63,492 nt of DNA from an uncultured bacterium (GCA_949292525.1 CASEZJ010000009.1:1-63492), one strand, 5' to 3'; positions 44,991 through 54,088 are shown, numbered from the stretch's first letter. Notes: a model not told the origin generated them from the letters alone. Numbers and translations: made by a program.

Positions 44991-46673
44991 GTGAAATTTA
45001 AAGATCTACCTTACAACAGAATTGATATTAAAGAATATCAAAATAAACAATCCACATTAATTAATAAAATAAATAAAACAGTAGATCATAATGAACTAAA
45101 AAATTTAATTAATACTTATAATATAAATTATATCGATGCAGCAACTAAAACTACCTTAGCTGAAGTAAGACACACCATCGATACAAATGATAAATTTTAC
45201 GCTGATGAATATAACTATATTTGTGAAATAACTCCTTTAATTAATGATATTTCTAATAAATATAATTTAGTTCTCTTAAATCATTCTGAAAAGGAATATT
45301 TAGTAGAATTATTAGGTCAATATTATTTTACAAAATTAGAAACTGAAGCAAAAACATTCAACGATAGTGTTATTGATTTATTAGTTTTAGAAACAAAATT
45401 AGTAAATCAATACGATACTATAATGGCCAATGCTAAAATAGAATTTGATGGTCGCTACAATAATCTAAGTCAAATGGCTAAATACGGCCAAAATTTAGAT
45501 AGAGAGATAAGAAAAAATGCCGCTATAGCTGTCGATAATTTTTATGCTCAAAACGATGATGAAATAGGCAAAATCTATGATGAATTAGTTAAAGTAAGAG
45601 ATCAAATTGCTAAAAAATTAGGCTATAAAAATTATATAGAATTAGGCTACTTAAGATTAAATAGAACAGATTATAACGCGGATTTAGTTTCTAAATTTAG
45701 AGAACTAATAAAAACAAAAGTTGTTCCTATAGCTAATGAATTATATATACAACAAGCAAAAAGAATCAATATAACAAACCCTTATATGTATGATTATTCA
45801 TTAAATTATTTAGATGGAGATCCTACTCCTAAGAGTAATAATTTAGTTCAAGAAGCTTATAAAATGTATAGTGAAATGTCAAATGAAACTAAAGAGTTTT
45901 TTGCCTTCATGAAAGATAATGATTTAATGGATTTAGAAACTAAACCTGGCAAAATGAGTGGTGGATACTGTACTGATTTCTTAAAATATAATTCTCCTTT
46001 TATTTTTGCTAACTTTAATAGCACTAGTGATGATGTTAACACTCTAACTCATGAAGCTGGTCATGCATTTGAATTTTATTATGCTTCTAAATTTATTGAC
46101 AATAAAGCATTAATTTCACCAACTTTAGAAACCTGTGAAATTCATTCTATGTCCATGGAATTTTTTGCTTATCCTTGGCTTAATTATTTTTTTAAGGAAG
46201 ATACAAATAAATATAAACACCTTCATTTAACTAGCACTATAACCTTTTTACCTTATGCTGTAGCTGTAGATCATTTTCAACATTTAGTATATGAAAATCC
46301 TAACGCTACCCCAAATGAAAGAAAAGAAATTTGGCATAAACTTGAACAGATATATTTACCTTGGCGCAATTATGGTGAATGTAGTTTTACAGCTACTGGT
46401 ACTTACTGGTATCGACAAGGCCATATCTTCAGTTCACCATTTTATTATATTGATTATGCGCTTGCTCAAATTTGTGCATTAGAGTTTTATTTACTTGATC
46501 TTGATTCTCATCAAGATACTTGGCAAAAATATTTAAAGCTATGTAGTTTAGGTGGTACAGATTCATTTTTAAGTTTAATTAAAAAAGTAGGTATTGCTTC
46601 TCCTTTTCTAGATGAGACCATTATCAATATTCTTTCTAAATTACTTCCTATCATAGGTGGTATTAAATTATGA
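44991..46673 (+). CDS. M3 family oligoendopeptidase
   Basis: A 560-residue zinc metallopeptidase of the PepF type. THEAGHAFEFYYASK near residue 350 holds the HExxH motif, and the third ligand Glu lies in the ETCEIHSMSMEFF segment about 25 residues later. It cleaves short peptides in the cytoplasm. I start at GTG 44991 with AAGGTGATT upstream. Its stop overlaps the ATG of the XRE gene as ATGA. Confidence 0.92.
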   Translation: MKFKDLPYNRIDIKEYQNKQSTLINKINKTVDHNELKNLINTYNINYIDAATKTTLAEVRHTIDTNDKFYADEYNYICEITPLINDISNKYNLVLLNHSEKEYLVELLGQYYFTKLETEAKTFNDSVIDLLVLETKLVNQYDTIMANAKIEFDGRYNNLSQMAKYGQNLDREIRKNAAIAVDNFYAQNDDEIGKIYDELVKVRDQIAKKLGYKNYIELGYLRLNRTDYNADLVSKFRELIKTKVVPIANELYIQQAKRINITNPYMYDYSLNYLDGDPTPKSNNLVQEAYKMYSEMSNETKEFFAFMKDNDLMDLETKPGKMSGGYCTDFLKYNSPFIFANFNSTSDDVNTLTHEAGHAFEFYYASKFIDNKALISPTLETCEIHSMSMEFFAYPWLNYFFKEDTNKYKHLHLTSTITFLPYAVAVDHFQHLVYENPNATPNERKEIWHKLEQIYLPWRNYGECSFTATGTYWYRQGHIFSSPFYYIDYALAQICALEFYLLDLDSHQDTWQKYLKLCSLGGTDSFLSLIKKVGIASPFLDETIINILSKLLPIIGGIKL

Positions 46674-46873
46674 CAAATAAAGTGTATTTTTATCGTAAAA
46701 AATTCAAAATGACACAAGAACATTTAGCTAAAATCTTAGGAGTAACTAGACAAACTATAATTTCAATCGAACAAGGACGTTACATTGCTTCTTTACCTTT
46801 AGCTTTAAAAATGTCACGAATCTTCAATGTTCATGTTGAAGATATCTTCAGTTTGGAGGAAAAAGATATATGA
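46670..46873 (+). CDS. XRE-family helix-turn-helix regulator
   Basis: A 67-residue protein consisting of one helix-turn-helix: YRKKFKMTQEHLAKILGVTRQTIISIEQGRY. It is a compact Cro/CI-like DNA-binding protein typical of Firmicutes HTH-plus-membrane-protein pairs. Start and stop both overlap neighbours by four bases (ATGA), so it is translated with the peptidase and the membrane protein. Its target is unknown. Confidence 0.88.
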   Translation: MTNKVYFYRKKFKMTQEHLAKILGVTRQTIISIEQGRYIASLPLALKMSRIFNVHVEDIFSLEEKDI

Positions 46874-47313
46874 ACAATCTCCCTCGCTACAAAAAGGTAA
46901 CTAAAATTAAACTAATTTTAATGTGTTTAGCAACATTATTACCAATTCTAATAGTGTCAAGCTTAGAAGCATTTATTAAAAAACAATTTGGAATTACCTT
47001 TTTAGTATTAAGATACTTAGTATTTTCATTATGTGAATTATCTATTATTTTAAAAATAATTCATTATATTCTAATCTTAAAAAAAGAAGATTACTGTTTA
47101 AAAATATATACAAAAATAAATGATGAAAGAAATATTTTTATTAGAGCTAAAACTCATAGTTTTACAATTAAGACTATCTTATTTATTAATGCAATTTTAC
47201 TAATAGTCTTTGGCTTTATTGAGCCTTTGGTTTTTATAGTGCTTGCTTCAGAAAGTCTTTTAATTATTATAATATTAATAATTTCTGCTGTTTATTATAA
47301 TAAAAAATATTAA
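46870..47313 (+). CDS. unknown membrane protein paired with the XRE regulator
   Basis: A 147-residue protein with four predicted membrane helices (residues about 12-30, 43-63, 98-117 and 121-140). Small HTH plus DUF-type membrane-protein pairs are common in Firmicutes, and the membrane partner may sequester or sense for the regulator. I do not recognise a more specific family. It is last in the degV operon. Confidence 0.78.
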   Translation: MNNLPRYKKVTKIKLILMCLATLLPILIVSSLEAFIKKQFGITFLVLRYLVFSLCELSIILKIIHYILILKKEDYCLKIYTKINDERNIFIRAKTHSFTIKTILFINAILLIVFGFIEPLVFIVLASESLLIIIILIISAVYYNKKY

Positions 47314-47318
47314 ACTAG

Positions 47319-47592
47319 TTGACAATTTAATTTAAAATCTTTATTATTTAAACATAAACATGAAGATAAGAAACGTGGTTATTTATTTTTAGCCTAGAGA
47401 GCTCTTGTTAGGTGAAAAAGAGACTAAAAAAATAACAAATTCATCTTGGAATGATTAACTGAAATTAAGTAGGTTAAATCGGGAATGCCCGTTACAGCAA
47501 AATGTATTGTTAGATACATGAGGTCTATTTATAGATAAATAAAGGTGGTACCACGTTAAAACGTCCTTAGTCAAACTAAGGCGTTTTTTATT
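47319..47592 (+). promoter_or_regulatory. promoter and Phe-type T-box leader of aroF-pheA
   Basis: TTGACA (47319-47324), 17 bases, TATTAT (47342-47347). The leader's Stem I pairs AAGAT/ATCTT and GTTATTT/AAATAAC; the internal loop on the 3' side is AAATTC, giving specifier TTC (47440-47442) for Phe. The T-box core AAAGGTGGTACCACG (47541-47555) and terminator (47560-47592, stem with one bulge, T6 tail) follow. Uncharged tRNA-Phe should turn on the aromatic genes. Confidence 0.93.
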
Positions 47593-47611
47593 ATATGAGG
47601 AGGAAAAGAAT

Positions 47612-48628
47612 ATGATCGTCGTTTTAAAACAAACTGCCAAAAAGGAAGACATAGAAAGGTTAACTAGTCAAATCGAAAAACAAGGTTTAAAAACTAGTAT
47701 TGTAATTGGAACTGATCAAACTATTATTGGTCTTATTGGTGACACAACAATCATCGATCCTAAAACAATCGAAGTTGATGAAGCTGTTGACCATGTAATG
47801 CGCGTAAGTGAGCCTTATAAATTAGCTAACCGCGTTTTCCATCCAGAAGACACTATAATTAATGTCGGTGGTGTTAAAATTGGTGGTGGGTATTTAGGCC
47901 TTATTGCCGGCCCATGTTCAGTAGAGAGTAAAGAACAAATAATTGAAGTTGCAAAAAGTGTTAAAGCAAGTGGGGCAAACATTTTACGTGGTGGAGCATT
48001 TAAACCAAGAACTAGTCCTTATTCTTTCCAAGGAATGGGCGAAACAGCTCTTGATTTATTGTTAGCTGCTAAAGCCGAAACAGGCTTACCAATTTGTACT
48101 GAATTAATGGATGCTGAATATATTCCTCTTTTTAACGAAAAAGTCGATTTAGTTCAAATCGGTACTCGTAATATGCAAAATTATTCATTGTTAAAAAAAG
48201 TTGGTCAAGAGATTAAAAAGCCTATTCTCTTAAAACGAGGCTTAGCTTCAACATATGAAGAATGGATTATGGCAGCCGAATACATAATGGCTAATGGTAA
48301 TCCTAATGTAATTTTATGTGAACGAGGAATCAGAACTTACGAAACTTATACTAGAAACACTCTAGATATTCAAGCAATACCTGTAATAAAAAAATTAACG
48401 CATCTACCTATTATAATTGACCCGAGTCATGCTGGTGGTAAATGGTGGTTAGTAAGTCCAATGGCTAAAGCTAGTATAGCTGCCGGTTGTGATGGTTTAA
48501 TGATTGAAGTACATAATGATCCTGAAAAAGCCTTATCAGATGGTCCGCAATCATTGCGACCTGATAAATATGCAAGTTTGATGCAAGATATTAAAAAAAT
48601 AGCTACTATCTTCGGTAAAAAATCATGA
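47612..48628 (+). CDS. aroF: 3-deoxy-7-phosphoheptulonate synthase
   Basis: First enzyme of the shikimate pathway, condensing PEP and erythrose-4-phosphate. The 338-residue protein has an N-terminal ferredoxin-like regulatory domain of about 65 residues, then the type I-beta catalytic barrel with LIAGPCSVES, LRGGAFKPRTSPYSFQG, QIGTRNMQNYSLLK and PIIIDPSHAGGKWW. GAGGAGG precedes the ATG. It is directly behind a Phe T-box and overlaps the start region of pheA. Confidence 0.96.
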   Translation: MIVVLKQTAKKEDIERLTSQIEKQGLKTSIVIGTDQTIIGLIGDTTIIDPKTIEVDEAVDHVMRVSEPYKLANRVFHPEDTIINVGGVKIGGGYLGLIAGPCSVESKEQIIEVAKSVKASGANILRGGAFKPRTSPYSFQGMGETALDLLLAAKAETGLPICTELMDAEYIPLFNEKVDLVQIGTRNMQNYSLLKKVGQEIKKPILLKRGLASTYEEWIMAAEYIMANGNPNVILCERGIRTYETYTRNTLDIQAIPVIKKLTHLPIIIDPSHAGGKWWLVSPMAKASIAAGCDGLMIEVHNDPEKALSDGPQSLRPDKYASLMQDIKKIATIFGKKS

Positions 48629-48684
48629 ATAAATTAGATATTTTAAAAGAATACCAAAATGATACTTTAGGTGAGGAACATAAA

Positions 48685-49506
48685 ATGCCAACTAATATCA
48701 CCATAGGTTATATGGGAGTTGAAGGAGCCTTTGCCTATGAAGCTACAAAAAAGCTTTTTGGTGACAATAAATGTTTAGCATTTGAAAACTTTAAATCTGT
48801 TTTTGAGGCTATTAAAAATGGCGAAGCAACTTATGGTGTATTGCCAATTGAAAACAGTTCTACAGGTTCAATTAATGATATTTATGATTTGATTAGAGAA
48901 TATCAATTCTATATAATTAGGGACACTAATCTTCCTATAAGTCAAAATCTTTTAGGAATTAAAGGTAGTAAACTAAACGATATAAAAACTGTATATTCCC
49001 ATCCTCAAGGATTACTACAAGCCAAAGATTTTCTAGAAAAGCATAATATTAAGGGTAAATATTATTCAAACACAGCAACTAGTGCTAAATACATTAGTTC
49101 ATTAAATGACAAAACTATTGGCTCAATTAGTTCTAAGCTTTGTGCAAAATTATATAATTTAGATATTATTGCTGAAGATATTAACGAAGATAAAGCAAAC
49201 ACTACTAGATTTGTTGTAGTTAGTAAAAATTTAGAAATAGCTGATGATGCTAAACAAATAAGTATAATATTTAATTTAAAACATCAAACTGGGACTTTAT
49301 ATCAAATATTAAAAGATATTAAAGATTATAATTTAAATATGACAAGAATAGAATCTAGACCTATTAGAACCAAACCTTTTGAATATTATTTTTACATTGA
49401 TTTTTTAGGAAATATTAATGATGTTAATGTAATAAACGCATTAAATAAAATTAAAAATGATTCTATAAATATGCGAATCTTAGGTAATTATAAAACCATA
49501 AAATAA
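48685..49506 (+). CDS. pheA: prephenate dehydratase
   Basis: Converts prephenate to phenylpyruvate, the last step before Phe transamination. The 273 residues show TIGYMGVEGAFAYEA, PIENSSTGSINDIYDLI, the catalytic NTTRFVVVS, and a C-terminal ACT domain with LKHQTGTLYQIL and IESRPIRTKPFEYYFYID for Phe feedback. I choose ATG 48685 with AGGTGA ten bases upstream, because it gives the canonical N-terminus; ATG 48625, which overlaps the aroF stop, would add 20 residues and has no clear ribosome binding site. No chorismate mutase domain is attached. Confidence 0.93.
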   Translation: MPTNITIGYMGVEGAFAYEATKKLFGDNKCLAFENFKSVFEAIKNGEATYGVLPIENSSTGSINDIYDLIREYQFYIIRDTNLPISQNLLGIKGSKLNDIKTVYSHPQGLLQAKDFLEKHNIKGKYYSNTATSAKYISSLNDKTIGSISSKLCAKLYNLDIIAEDINEDKANTTRFVVVSKNLEIADDAKQISIIFNLKHQTGTLYQILKDIKDYNLNMTRIESRPIRTKPFEYYFYIDFLGNINDVNVINALNKIKNDSINMRILGNYKTIK

Positions 49507-49529
49507 AAGACACCAAATGGTGTCTTTTT
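49505..49529 (+). terminator. aroF-pheA terminator
   Basis: AAAAGACACCA/TGGTGTCTTTT with a two-base gap at the tip, followed by T-rich sequence. Confidence 0.85.
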
Positions 49530-49552
49530 ATAATAAAAAATCTCTTAACAAC

Positions 49553-49586
49553 AAGAAAATAGCTTATACCGATTAGTATAAGCTAT
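49553..49586 (-). terminator. tRNA-Leu terminator
   Basis: ATAGCTTATAC/GTATAAGCTAT (49559-49569 with 49576-49586) followed on the minus strand by TTTTCTTG. Confidence 0.8.
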
Positions 49587-49596
49587 AATATGCTAT

Positions 49597-49680
49597 TGGT
49601 GTGGATAATGAGACTCGAACTCACATAGATAACCTACTACCGTCTGAAGATAGCGCGTATACCAATTTCGCCATATCCAC
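49597..49680 (-). tRNA. tRNA-Leu (anticodon CAG)
   Basis: An 84-nt tRNA with encoded CCA on the minus strand. The acceptor stem GTGGATA/TATCCAC is perfect, the anticodon stem CTATC/GGTAG encloses TTCAGAC (anticodon CAG), and the variable region of about 12 nt is long, as in Leu tRNAs. It starts ten bases after the peptidase stop codon, so it may be processed from that transcript. Confidence 0.93.
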
Positions 49681-49690
49681 AAATATAAAG

Positions 49691-50710
49691 TTAACCTTTA
49701 TATTTTTTTAAATATTCAATTTTAATGTTTCCATCAGCGTATGAAACTAAAGCTTTAGCTCCATTTTTAATTGGCATTGAAGGGGCAAAATGTCCTAGAT
49801 CAACATCCATTAAAATAGGAACATTGAATTCTTGTAAAACATCAATTACAGCTGTATATTTATCTACACCCATTATTTCTTCTTCATTACATAATGGTCT
49901 ACCAATTAAAAAGCCTTTAACTTTTCTAAACCAACCGGCTTCTTTTAATTGAAATAAAGCTCTTCTTATCCCAAGTGGTGAAAGTTCACAAGCTTCTAAA
50001 TACCAAATTATTCCTGTATGTTTACCAATAAAATTACTTACATTATCATATTTAGTTCCACATAAAGTAACTAAACAATCTAAACAACCACCAAGCATGG
50101 TTCCATAAAAAGGGGCATTGTAATAAAATGGTTTAATAATTTTTCTTTCTGTTAAATTAAGCTTAGCTAAAGGTTTAGCTTCACTAGCTAAACTTTTTAA
50201 TTCCCATCTAGGATAGCCTCTGACAATTCTCTTCCCTTCTAATAAACCAATCGTATCTTTTGTGTCATATTTAAAAGGATATTGGAAAAACTTAGATGCA
50301 CATGGTCCATATATAGTTACCATATTATTAATTGTAGTTATAGTAAAAGTTAAATTAGTATTATCAGAAAAACCTATAAACCATTTAGGCTTTTGTCTCT
50401 TTATTCTCTTAAAATCTAAATGTGGTAAAATTTCACACATTAATTCACCACCACCAACAGATAAAATAACATCTGTGTCACTTTCAAAAGCTTTCATTAT
50501 TTCCATTGCGCGTTCTTGTGGGGTGTTAGATGATGCGACACCTTCAGCTAAATATATATTTTTACCTTCTATTATTTGATAACCTAAATTTTTAAAGTTT
50601 TTAATCGCTTCATTTAAACGTGATAAATATGGCTCAGTTGTACAACCAAAGCTTGGAGCTACTAAAGTTATTTTAGCATTTTTATTTATTTTCTTTGGTT
50701 CTAAAATCAT
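49691..50710 (-). CDS. S66 family peptidase (LD-carboxypeptidase/MccF type)
   Basis: A 339-residue serine peptidase of family S66. ITLVAPSFGCTTEPYLSRL opens it, FIGFSDNTNLTFTI near residue 110 holds the nucleophile Ser, and GHFAPSMPIKNG near residue 311 holds the catalytic His. Members cleave murein LD-peptides or inactivate microcin C-like compounds; the MccF branch looks somewhat closer because of the long insertion with YYNAPFYGTMLGGCLDCL. tRNA-Leu lies directly downstream. Confidence 0.88.
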   Translation of the reverse strand: MILEPKKINKNAKITLVAPSFGCTTEPYLSRLNEAIKNFKNLGYQIIEGKNIYLAEGVASSNTPQERAMEIMKAFESDTDVILSVGGGELMCEILPHLDFKRIKRQKPKWFIGFSDNTNLTFTITTINNMVTIYGPCASKFFQYPFKYDTKDTIGLLEGKRIVRGYPRWELKSLASEAKPLAKLNLTERKIIKPFYYNAPFYGTMLGGCLDCLVTLCGTKYDNVSNFIGKHTGIIWYLEACELSPLGIRRALFQLKEAGWFRKVKGFLIGRPLCNEEEIMGVDKYTAVIDVLQEFNVPILMDVDLGHFAPSMPIKNGAKALVSYADGNIKIEYLKKYKG

Positions 50711-50739
50711 TTATATACCTCCTAAAAAACTATGTGTAA

Positions 50740-50763
50740 ATTATACCATAAATGTGGTATAAT
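50740..50763. promoter_or_regulatory. back-to-back divergent promoters
   Basis: ATTATACC (50740-50747) and GGTATAAT (50756-50763) are a perfect inverted repeat eight bases apart. Each arm is a TG-N-TATAAT-type -10 box, one for the peptidase on the minus strand and one for the gene at 50802 on the plus strand. The two polymerases could not bind at once. Confidence 0.65.
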
Positions 50764-50801
50764 AACAAAGAAAAATAAAAATTTTAAAAGGAAGATAATA
50801 A

Positions 50802-51308
50802 ATGTTTAAAAAAAATAACAACAATGATTCAACCACTTTGACAAGAGTAGGTTATTTAGATGGTAAACCTTTTGAATATATTAATGATCAATTGGAATAT
50901 GCCAAAGAGCGTTATGTTATACATACCGATAATTTAATATTACGAACAAGAGTCTATAATGATTATTTATTTAAAGTTGTTCTTATTTCTGATTTTTCTA
51001 GTTTTGATCTTAGTAAAACAACAAATAAATATTTACGTGATAATAATTTATTAACTGATGAAGAAGCTAATTTAACTAAAAGTATGAATATCTATATTAT
51101 TGAAGAAAATACTCTTAGAACGAGAGAATTTGCTAAAAACAATACAATTTTGACTAAAAATGGTTACCAACAATTTTTAATCTATAACGCTAAAGAAACA
51201 GTTTTAGATTATTATAATGTCTTACCAGAATTTGATTTTAACTTAATGCGTTATTATAGAACTATCGTATTTTTTGATTTAGCTTGTCATGATAAGGAGG
51301 ATGATTAA
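50802..51308 (+). CDS. unknown protein, first of a two-gene module
   Basis: A 168-residue soluble protein without signal peptide or membrane segment. It opens with an Asn/Asp-rich low-complexity stretch (KKNNNNDSTT). I do not recognise its family. AAGGAAG precedes the ATG. Its last codons run up to the ribosome binding site of the next gene, and both may share one function ahead of the glucokinase-like gene. Confidence 0.75.
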   Translation: MFKKNNNNDSTTLTRVGYLDGKPFEYINDQLEYAKERYVIHTDNLILRTRVYNDYLFKVVLISDFSSFDLSKTTNKYLRDNNLLTDEEANLTKSMNIYIIEENTLRTREFAKNNTILTKNGYQQFLIYNAKETVLDYYNVLPEFDFNLMRYYRTIVFFDLACHDKEDD

Positions 51309-51309
51309 A

Positions 51310-51966
51310 ATGGCTAAAAAAAGAAAACCTTGGGTCTTATGGCTTATTGTAGGAATCACATTTTTAATTGCAGTCGGACTAATCTGTTTAAGTTTATATG
51401 TTAAGAACTCTACTGCAATAATCGTGTTGATTGTTATTGACTTTATTATTATGACATTTTCTTTAAACGCTGCCATCTCTACTTCTTTTAGATATAAACC
51501 AAAACCAAAAAAATATCTCAACAAAGCCTTTAAGTATGACCCTGGCTTTTTAATAGATAACCTATTAAAAAATGGTTTTAAAGAGAAAAAAGTTAGATAT
51601 GGAAATGTTTATATGAAGATTTTAGGTGCTGTGGCATATAAAATAACAGTTATTACTAATGCTAGTGAATATTTAAATACAGATAATAATCAAAACAAAA
51701 CTAACACTACTAATAATGACCTAAAAAAATGTCAACGTTTTATTGGTTGTGAAGTTTTCTTAGATTATAATGATCCTGACAATAAAATTTTAAAAAATAT
51801 TGCTGATTTTTCTTTTCAAGGAAAAAATATCTATTATGAAGCTTTTTACTTTGATAAAGAAGCTAATACTTTACATGAACCAAATATAATTACTGTTAGT
51901 GATGATTTTAAAGAAGACGTAGATCGTCTTAAAAACGAATATTTAATGTTAATTGAGGAGATATAA
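51310..51966 (+). CDS. unknown protein with two N-terminal membrane helices
   Basis: A 218-residue protein: short basic start MAKKRKP, two hydrophobic helices (residues about 8-30 and 36-56), then a soluble domain of about 150 residues, presumably cytoplasmic. I start at ATG 51310, ten bases after GGAGG, rather than upstream. The family is not recognised. It sits directly before the ROK gene, three bases from its start. Confidence 0.75.
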   Translation: MAKKRKPWVLWLIVGITFLIAVGLICLSLYVKNSTAIIVLIVIDFIIMTFSLNAAISTSFRYKPKPKKYLNKAFKYDPGFLIDNLLKNGFKEKKVRYGNVYMKILGAVAYKITVITNASEYLNTDNNQNKTNTTNNDLKKCQRFIGCEVFLDYNDPDNKILKNIADFSFQGKNIYYEAFYFDKEANTLHEPNIITVSDDFKEDVDRLKNEYLMLIEEI

Positions 51967-51968
51967 TA

Positions 51969-52859
51969 ATGTATATAGGAATTGATATCGGCGGAACATC
52001 TAGTAAATTAGGTCTTTTTGAAAATGATAATTTATTAACAACCTGGCAAATAAAAATGACAGCTACAACCCCAAGTGAATTAGTTAGTCAATTACTTAAC
52101 TCGATAAAAGAAAAAACTAATAATATTACTGGTATTGGAGTTGTTATTCCTGGTTTTATTAAAAATGATTACATTGCTTTATCACCAAATTTACACTATT
52201 TGAATAATATAAATTTAAGAGAATATTTTGAAAAAGAAATTGATTGTCCTATTAGAATAATAAACGATGCTAATGGTCATGCTTTTGGTGAAGCTCGATA
52301 TAAAGGCTTAGATAATATTATGTTTATTACTTTAGGCACTGGAGTTGGTGGTGGTTTTGTCTATAATCATGAGATTCTAGAAGGATTTTCAGGTGCGTTT
52401 ATGGAAATAGGACATATGCATGTAGATGATAAATATAATTTTCATTGTGGTTGTGGCAATATTGGCTGTTTAGAAACTTTAGCTAGTCAAAAAGGAATTT
52501 ATAACTTAATTAAGTATTACAAAAATACTTACAATACTTCTTTAACTTCTGAATATACAATTAAAGATGTTTTTGACTTAGCTAAAATAAATGATGAATT
52601 ATGTTTAATAGTTGTTGATGAATTTACTAAATACTTAGGTTTAGCCTTAGCTAATGCGGCAACACTTTTAAATCCTGAAACCATTATTATTGGTGGTGGT
52701 ATTAGTAATGCTGGTTATTTTTTATTAGATAAAATAAAGAAACAGTTTACTAATTATGCTAATAATGTCATAAAAAACACCAACATTATATTAGCTAGTT
52801 TAGGTAATAATGCTGGTATTTACGGAGCTTATTATTTAATTAAAGATGGAAACAATTAA
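51969..52859 (+). CDS. ROK family sugar kinase (glucokinase-like)
   Basis: The 296-residue ROK protein starts YIGIDIGGTSSKLGLFEND (ATP motif) and has INDANGHAFGEARYKG with the catalytic Asp, ITLGTGVGGGFV, EIGHMHVD and the zinc motif CGCGNIGCLETLAS. No N-terminal helix-turn-helix is present, so it is a kinase rather than a repressor. Glucose, N-acetylglucosamine and N-acetylmannosamine are all possible. It overlaps the next gene by 14 bases. Confidence 0.9.
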   Translation: MYIGIDIGGTSSKLGLFENDNLLTTWQIKMTATTPSELVSQLLNSIKEKTNNITGIGVVIPGFIKNDYIALSPNLHYLNNINLREYFEKEIDCPIRIINDANGHAFGEARYKGLDNIMFITLGTGVGGGFVYNHEILEGFSGAFMEIGHMHVDDKYNFHCGCGNIGCLETLASQKGIYNLIKYYKNTYNTSLTSEYTIKDVFDLAKINDELCLIVVDEFTKYLGLALANAATLLNPETIIIGGGISNAGYFLLDKIKKQFTNYANNVIKNTNIILASLGNNAGIYGAYYLIKDGNN

Positions 52860-53529
52860 AAAAAATTATAAACCCGAAATATTAATTTGTCCTAAATGTA
52901 ATAAAAAACTAGTTTATGCTTATGCTAGTAGTGCTAAACTAATTACATTTACGCAGGGCCGACAATATTTTGTTAAAAATTTAGCCTATAAGTGCCCTTG
53001 TTGTGATCATTTATATGTATCACAAACAGCTACTAAATTCGCTTTTAAAGGGATTAGATATTCTGCTAAAGTTTGTTTTATGATTTATTATTATAAAAAA
53101 TCAGCTTATAGTAGGGAACGAATATGTGACATGTTGAGTTTAAATAATATTTTTATTTCTGACCGTAATATAGATAATATTTATAATTTATTTAAACACT
53201 ATTTAAGCATTGATTATTTAGCTATAATTGATAAAGAATATCAAGAAACCCTAAATGAATATCATGATTTAAAAATATCAATTGATTTAATTAGTTATAA
53301 TAAAAACAGATTAATTATTATCAGAAACTATTTTACTAGTAAAATAATAGGATTTTATCATTTCGAATCAATTGATGATCCACAAATAAAACAAATTTTA
53401 AGTGCTTATATTAATGAAAAATATAACATATCAACCATAATAAGTATTAGAAAAGATGATATTTTTATACCATTACTAAAAAAATTGGCTGGCCCAAAAA
53501 CAAAGTTTTTAAGTTATCTTAAAATCTAA
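52846..53529 (+). CDS. transposase-like zinc-ribbon protein, possibly domesticated
   Basis: The 227-residue protein has an N-terminal zinc ribbon (CPKCNKKL and CPCCDHLY, residues about 15-50), a helical/HTH-like segment (YSRERICDMLSLNNIFISDRNIDN), then a beta-rich part (LKISIDLISYNKNRLIIIRNYFTSKIIGFYHFES) that resembles the first half of a DDE transposase core. It stops before the rest of a catalytic core could fit. Codon use matches its neighbours, no inverted repeats flank it, and it overlaps the ROK gene. It is either a truncated or a domesticated transposase. Family is not certain. Confidence 0.6.
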   Translation: METIKKNYKPEILICPKCNKKLVYAYASSAKLITFTQGRQYFVKNLAYKCPCCDHLYVSQTATKFAFKGIRYSAKVCFMIYYYKKSAYSRERICDMLSLNNIFISDRNIDNIYNLFKHYLSIDYLAIIDKEYQETLNEYHDLKISIDLISYNKNRLIIIRNYFTSKIIGFYHFESIDDPQIKQILSAYINEKYNISTIISIRKDDIFIPLLKKLAGPKTKFLSYLKI

Positions 53530-53530
53530 T

Positions 53531-53558
53531 TTGACTTTATTTATATTAGTGTTATAAT
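53531..53558 (+). promoter_or_regulatory. promoter of the Lrp-type regulator
   Basis: TTGACT (53531-53536), 16 bases, TATAAT (53553-53558), with TG upstream of the -10 box. Confidence 0.8.
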
Positions 53559-53583
53559 AACAATGGTTAGGAGATGAGACATA

Positions 53584-54063
53584 ATGGATATTCCAAAAAT
53601 AGATGATTATGATAAAAAAATATTAAAAATAATACAAGAAGATGCTTCAATTTCTAACAAAGATTTAGCTAAAATGATTAATCTTGCTCCTTCTTCTTGT
53701 TTATTAAGAGTAAAAGGTTTAGAAAAATCTGGTCTCATCAAACGTAGAGTTACCGTCTTAAACGAAAGATTATTAGGGTATAATATAACTGCGTTTTTAC
53801 GCGTTGAATTGAAATTAATTAATCAAGATAGTATTAATGAATTTTTAGCATATACACTAAATTATCCACAAATTTTAGAGTGTTATATGATTACTGGTGG
53901 CGGTTTATTTTTAATGAAAATAATCGCTAAAGATTTAGATGATTATCGTGATTTCGTTGTTAATAAATTAACAGCTATTAATAATGTTGGTAATGTTGAG
54001 ACTTCAATTGTAGTCGGTATAGAAAAAGACACCGGATTTATTCCAATACAAGAAACCTTTTAA
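53584..54063 (+). CDS. Lrp/AsnC family transcriptional regulator
   Basis: A 159-residue regulator: N-terminal winged helix (DDYDKKILKIIQEDASISNKDLAKMINLAPSSCLLRVKGLEKSG) and C-terminal RAM effector domain (VELKLINQDSINEFL, TGGGLFLMKI). These respond to amino acids. AGGAG precedes the ATG. It could control the following ABC exporter, from which it is separated by a terminator that may be leaky. Its effector is unknown. Confidence 0.93.
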   Translation: MDIPKIDDYDKKILKIIQEDASISNKDLAKMINLAPSSCLLRVKGLEKSGLIKRRVTVLNERLLGYNITAFLRVELKLINQDSINEFLAYTLNYPQILECYMITGGGLFLMKIIAKDLDDYRDFVVNKLTAINNVGNVETSIVVGIEKDTGFIPIQETF

Positions 54064-54078
54064 GGTTTCTTTTTTTTA
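54051..54078 (+). terminator. terminator after the Lrp gene
   Basis: AAGAAACC/GGTTTCTT around the stop codon, followed by T8, 11 bases before the next ATG. Confidence 0.8.
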
Positions 54079-54088
54079 GGGGGTTTAT

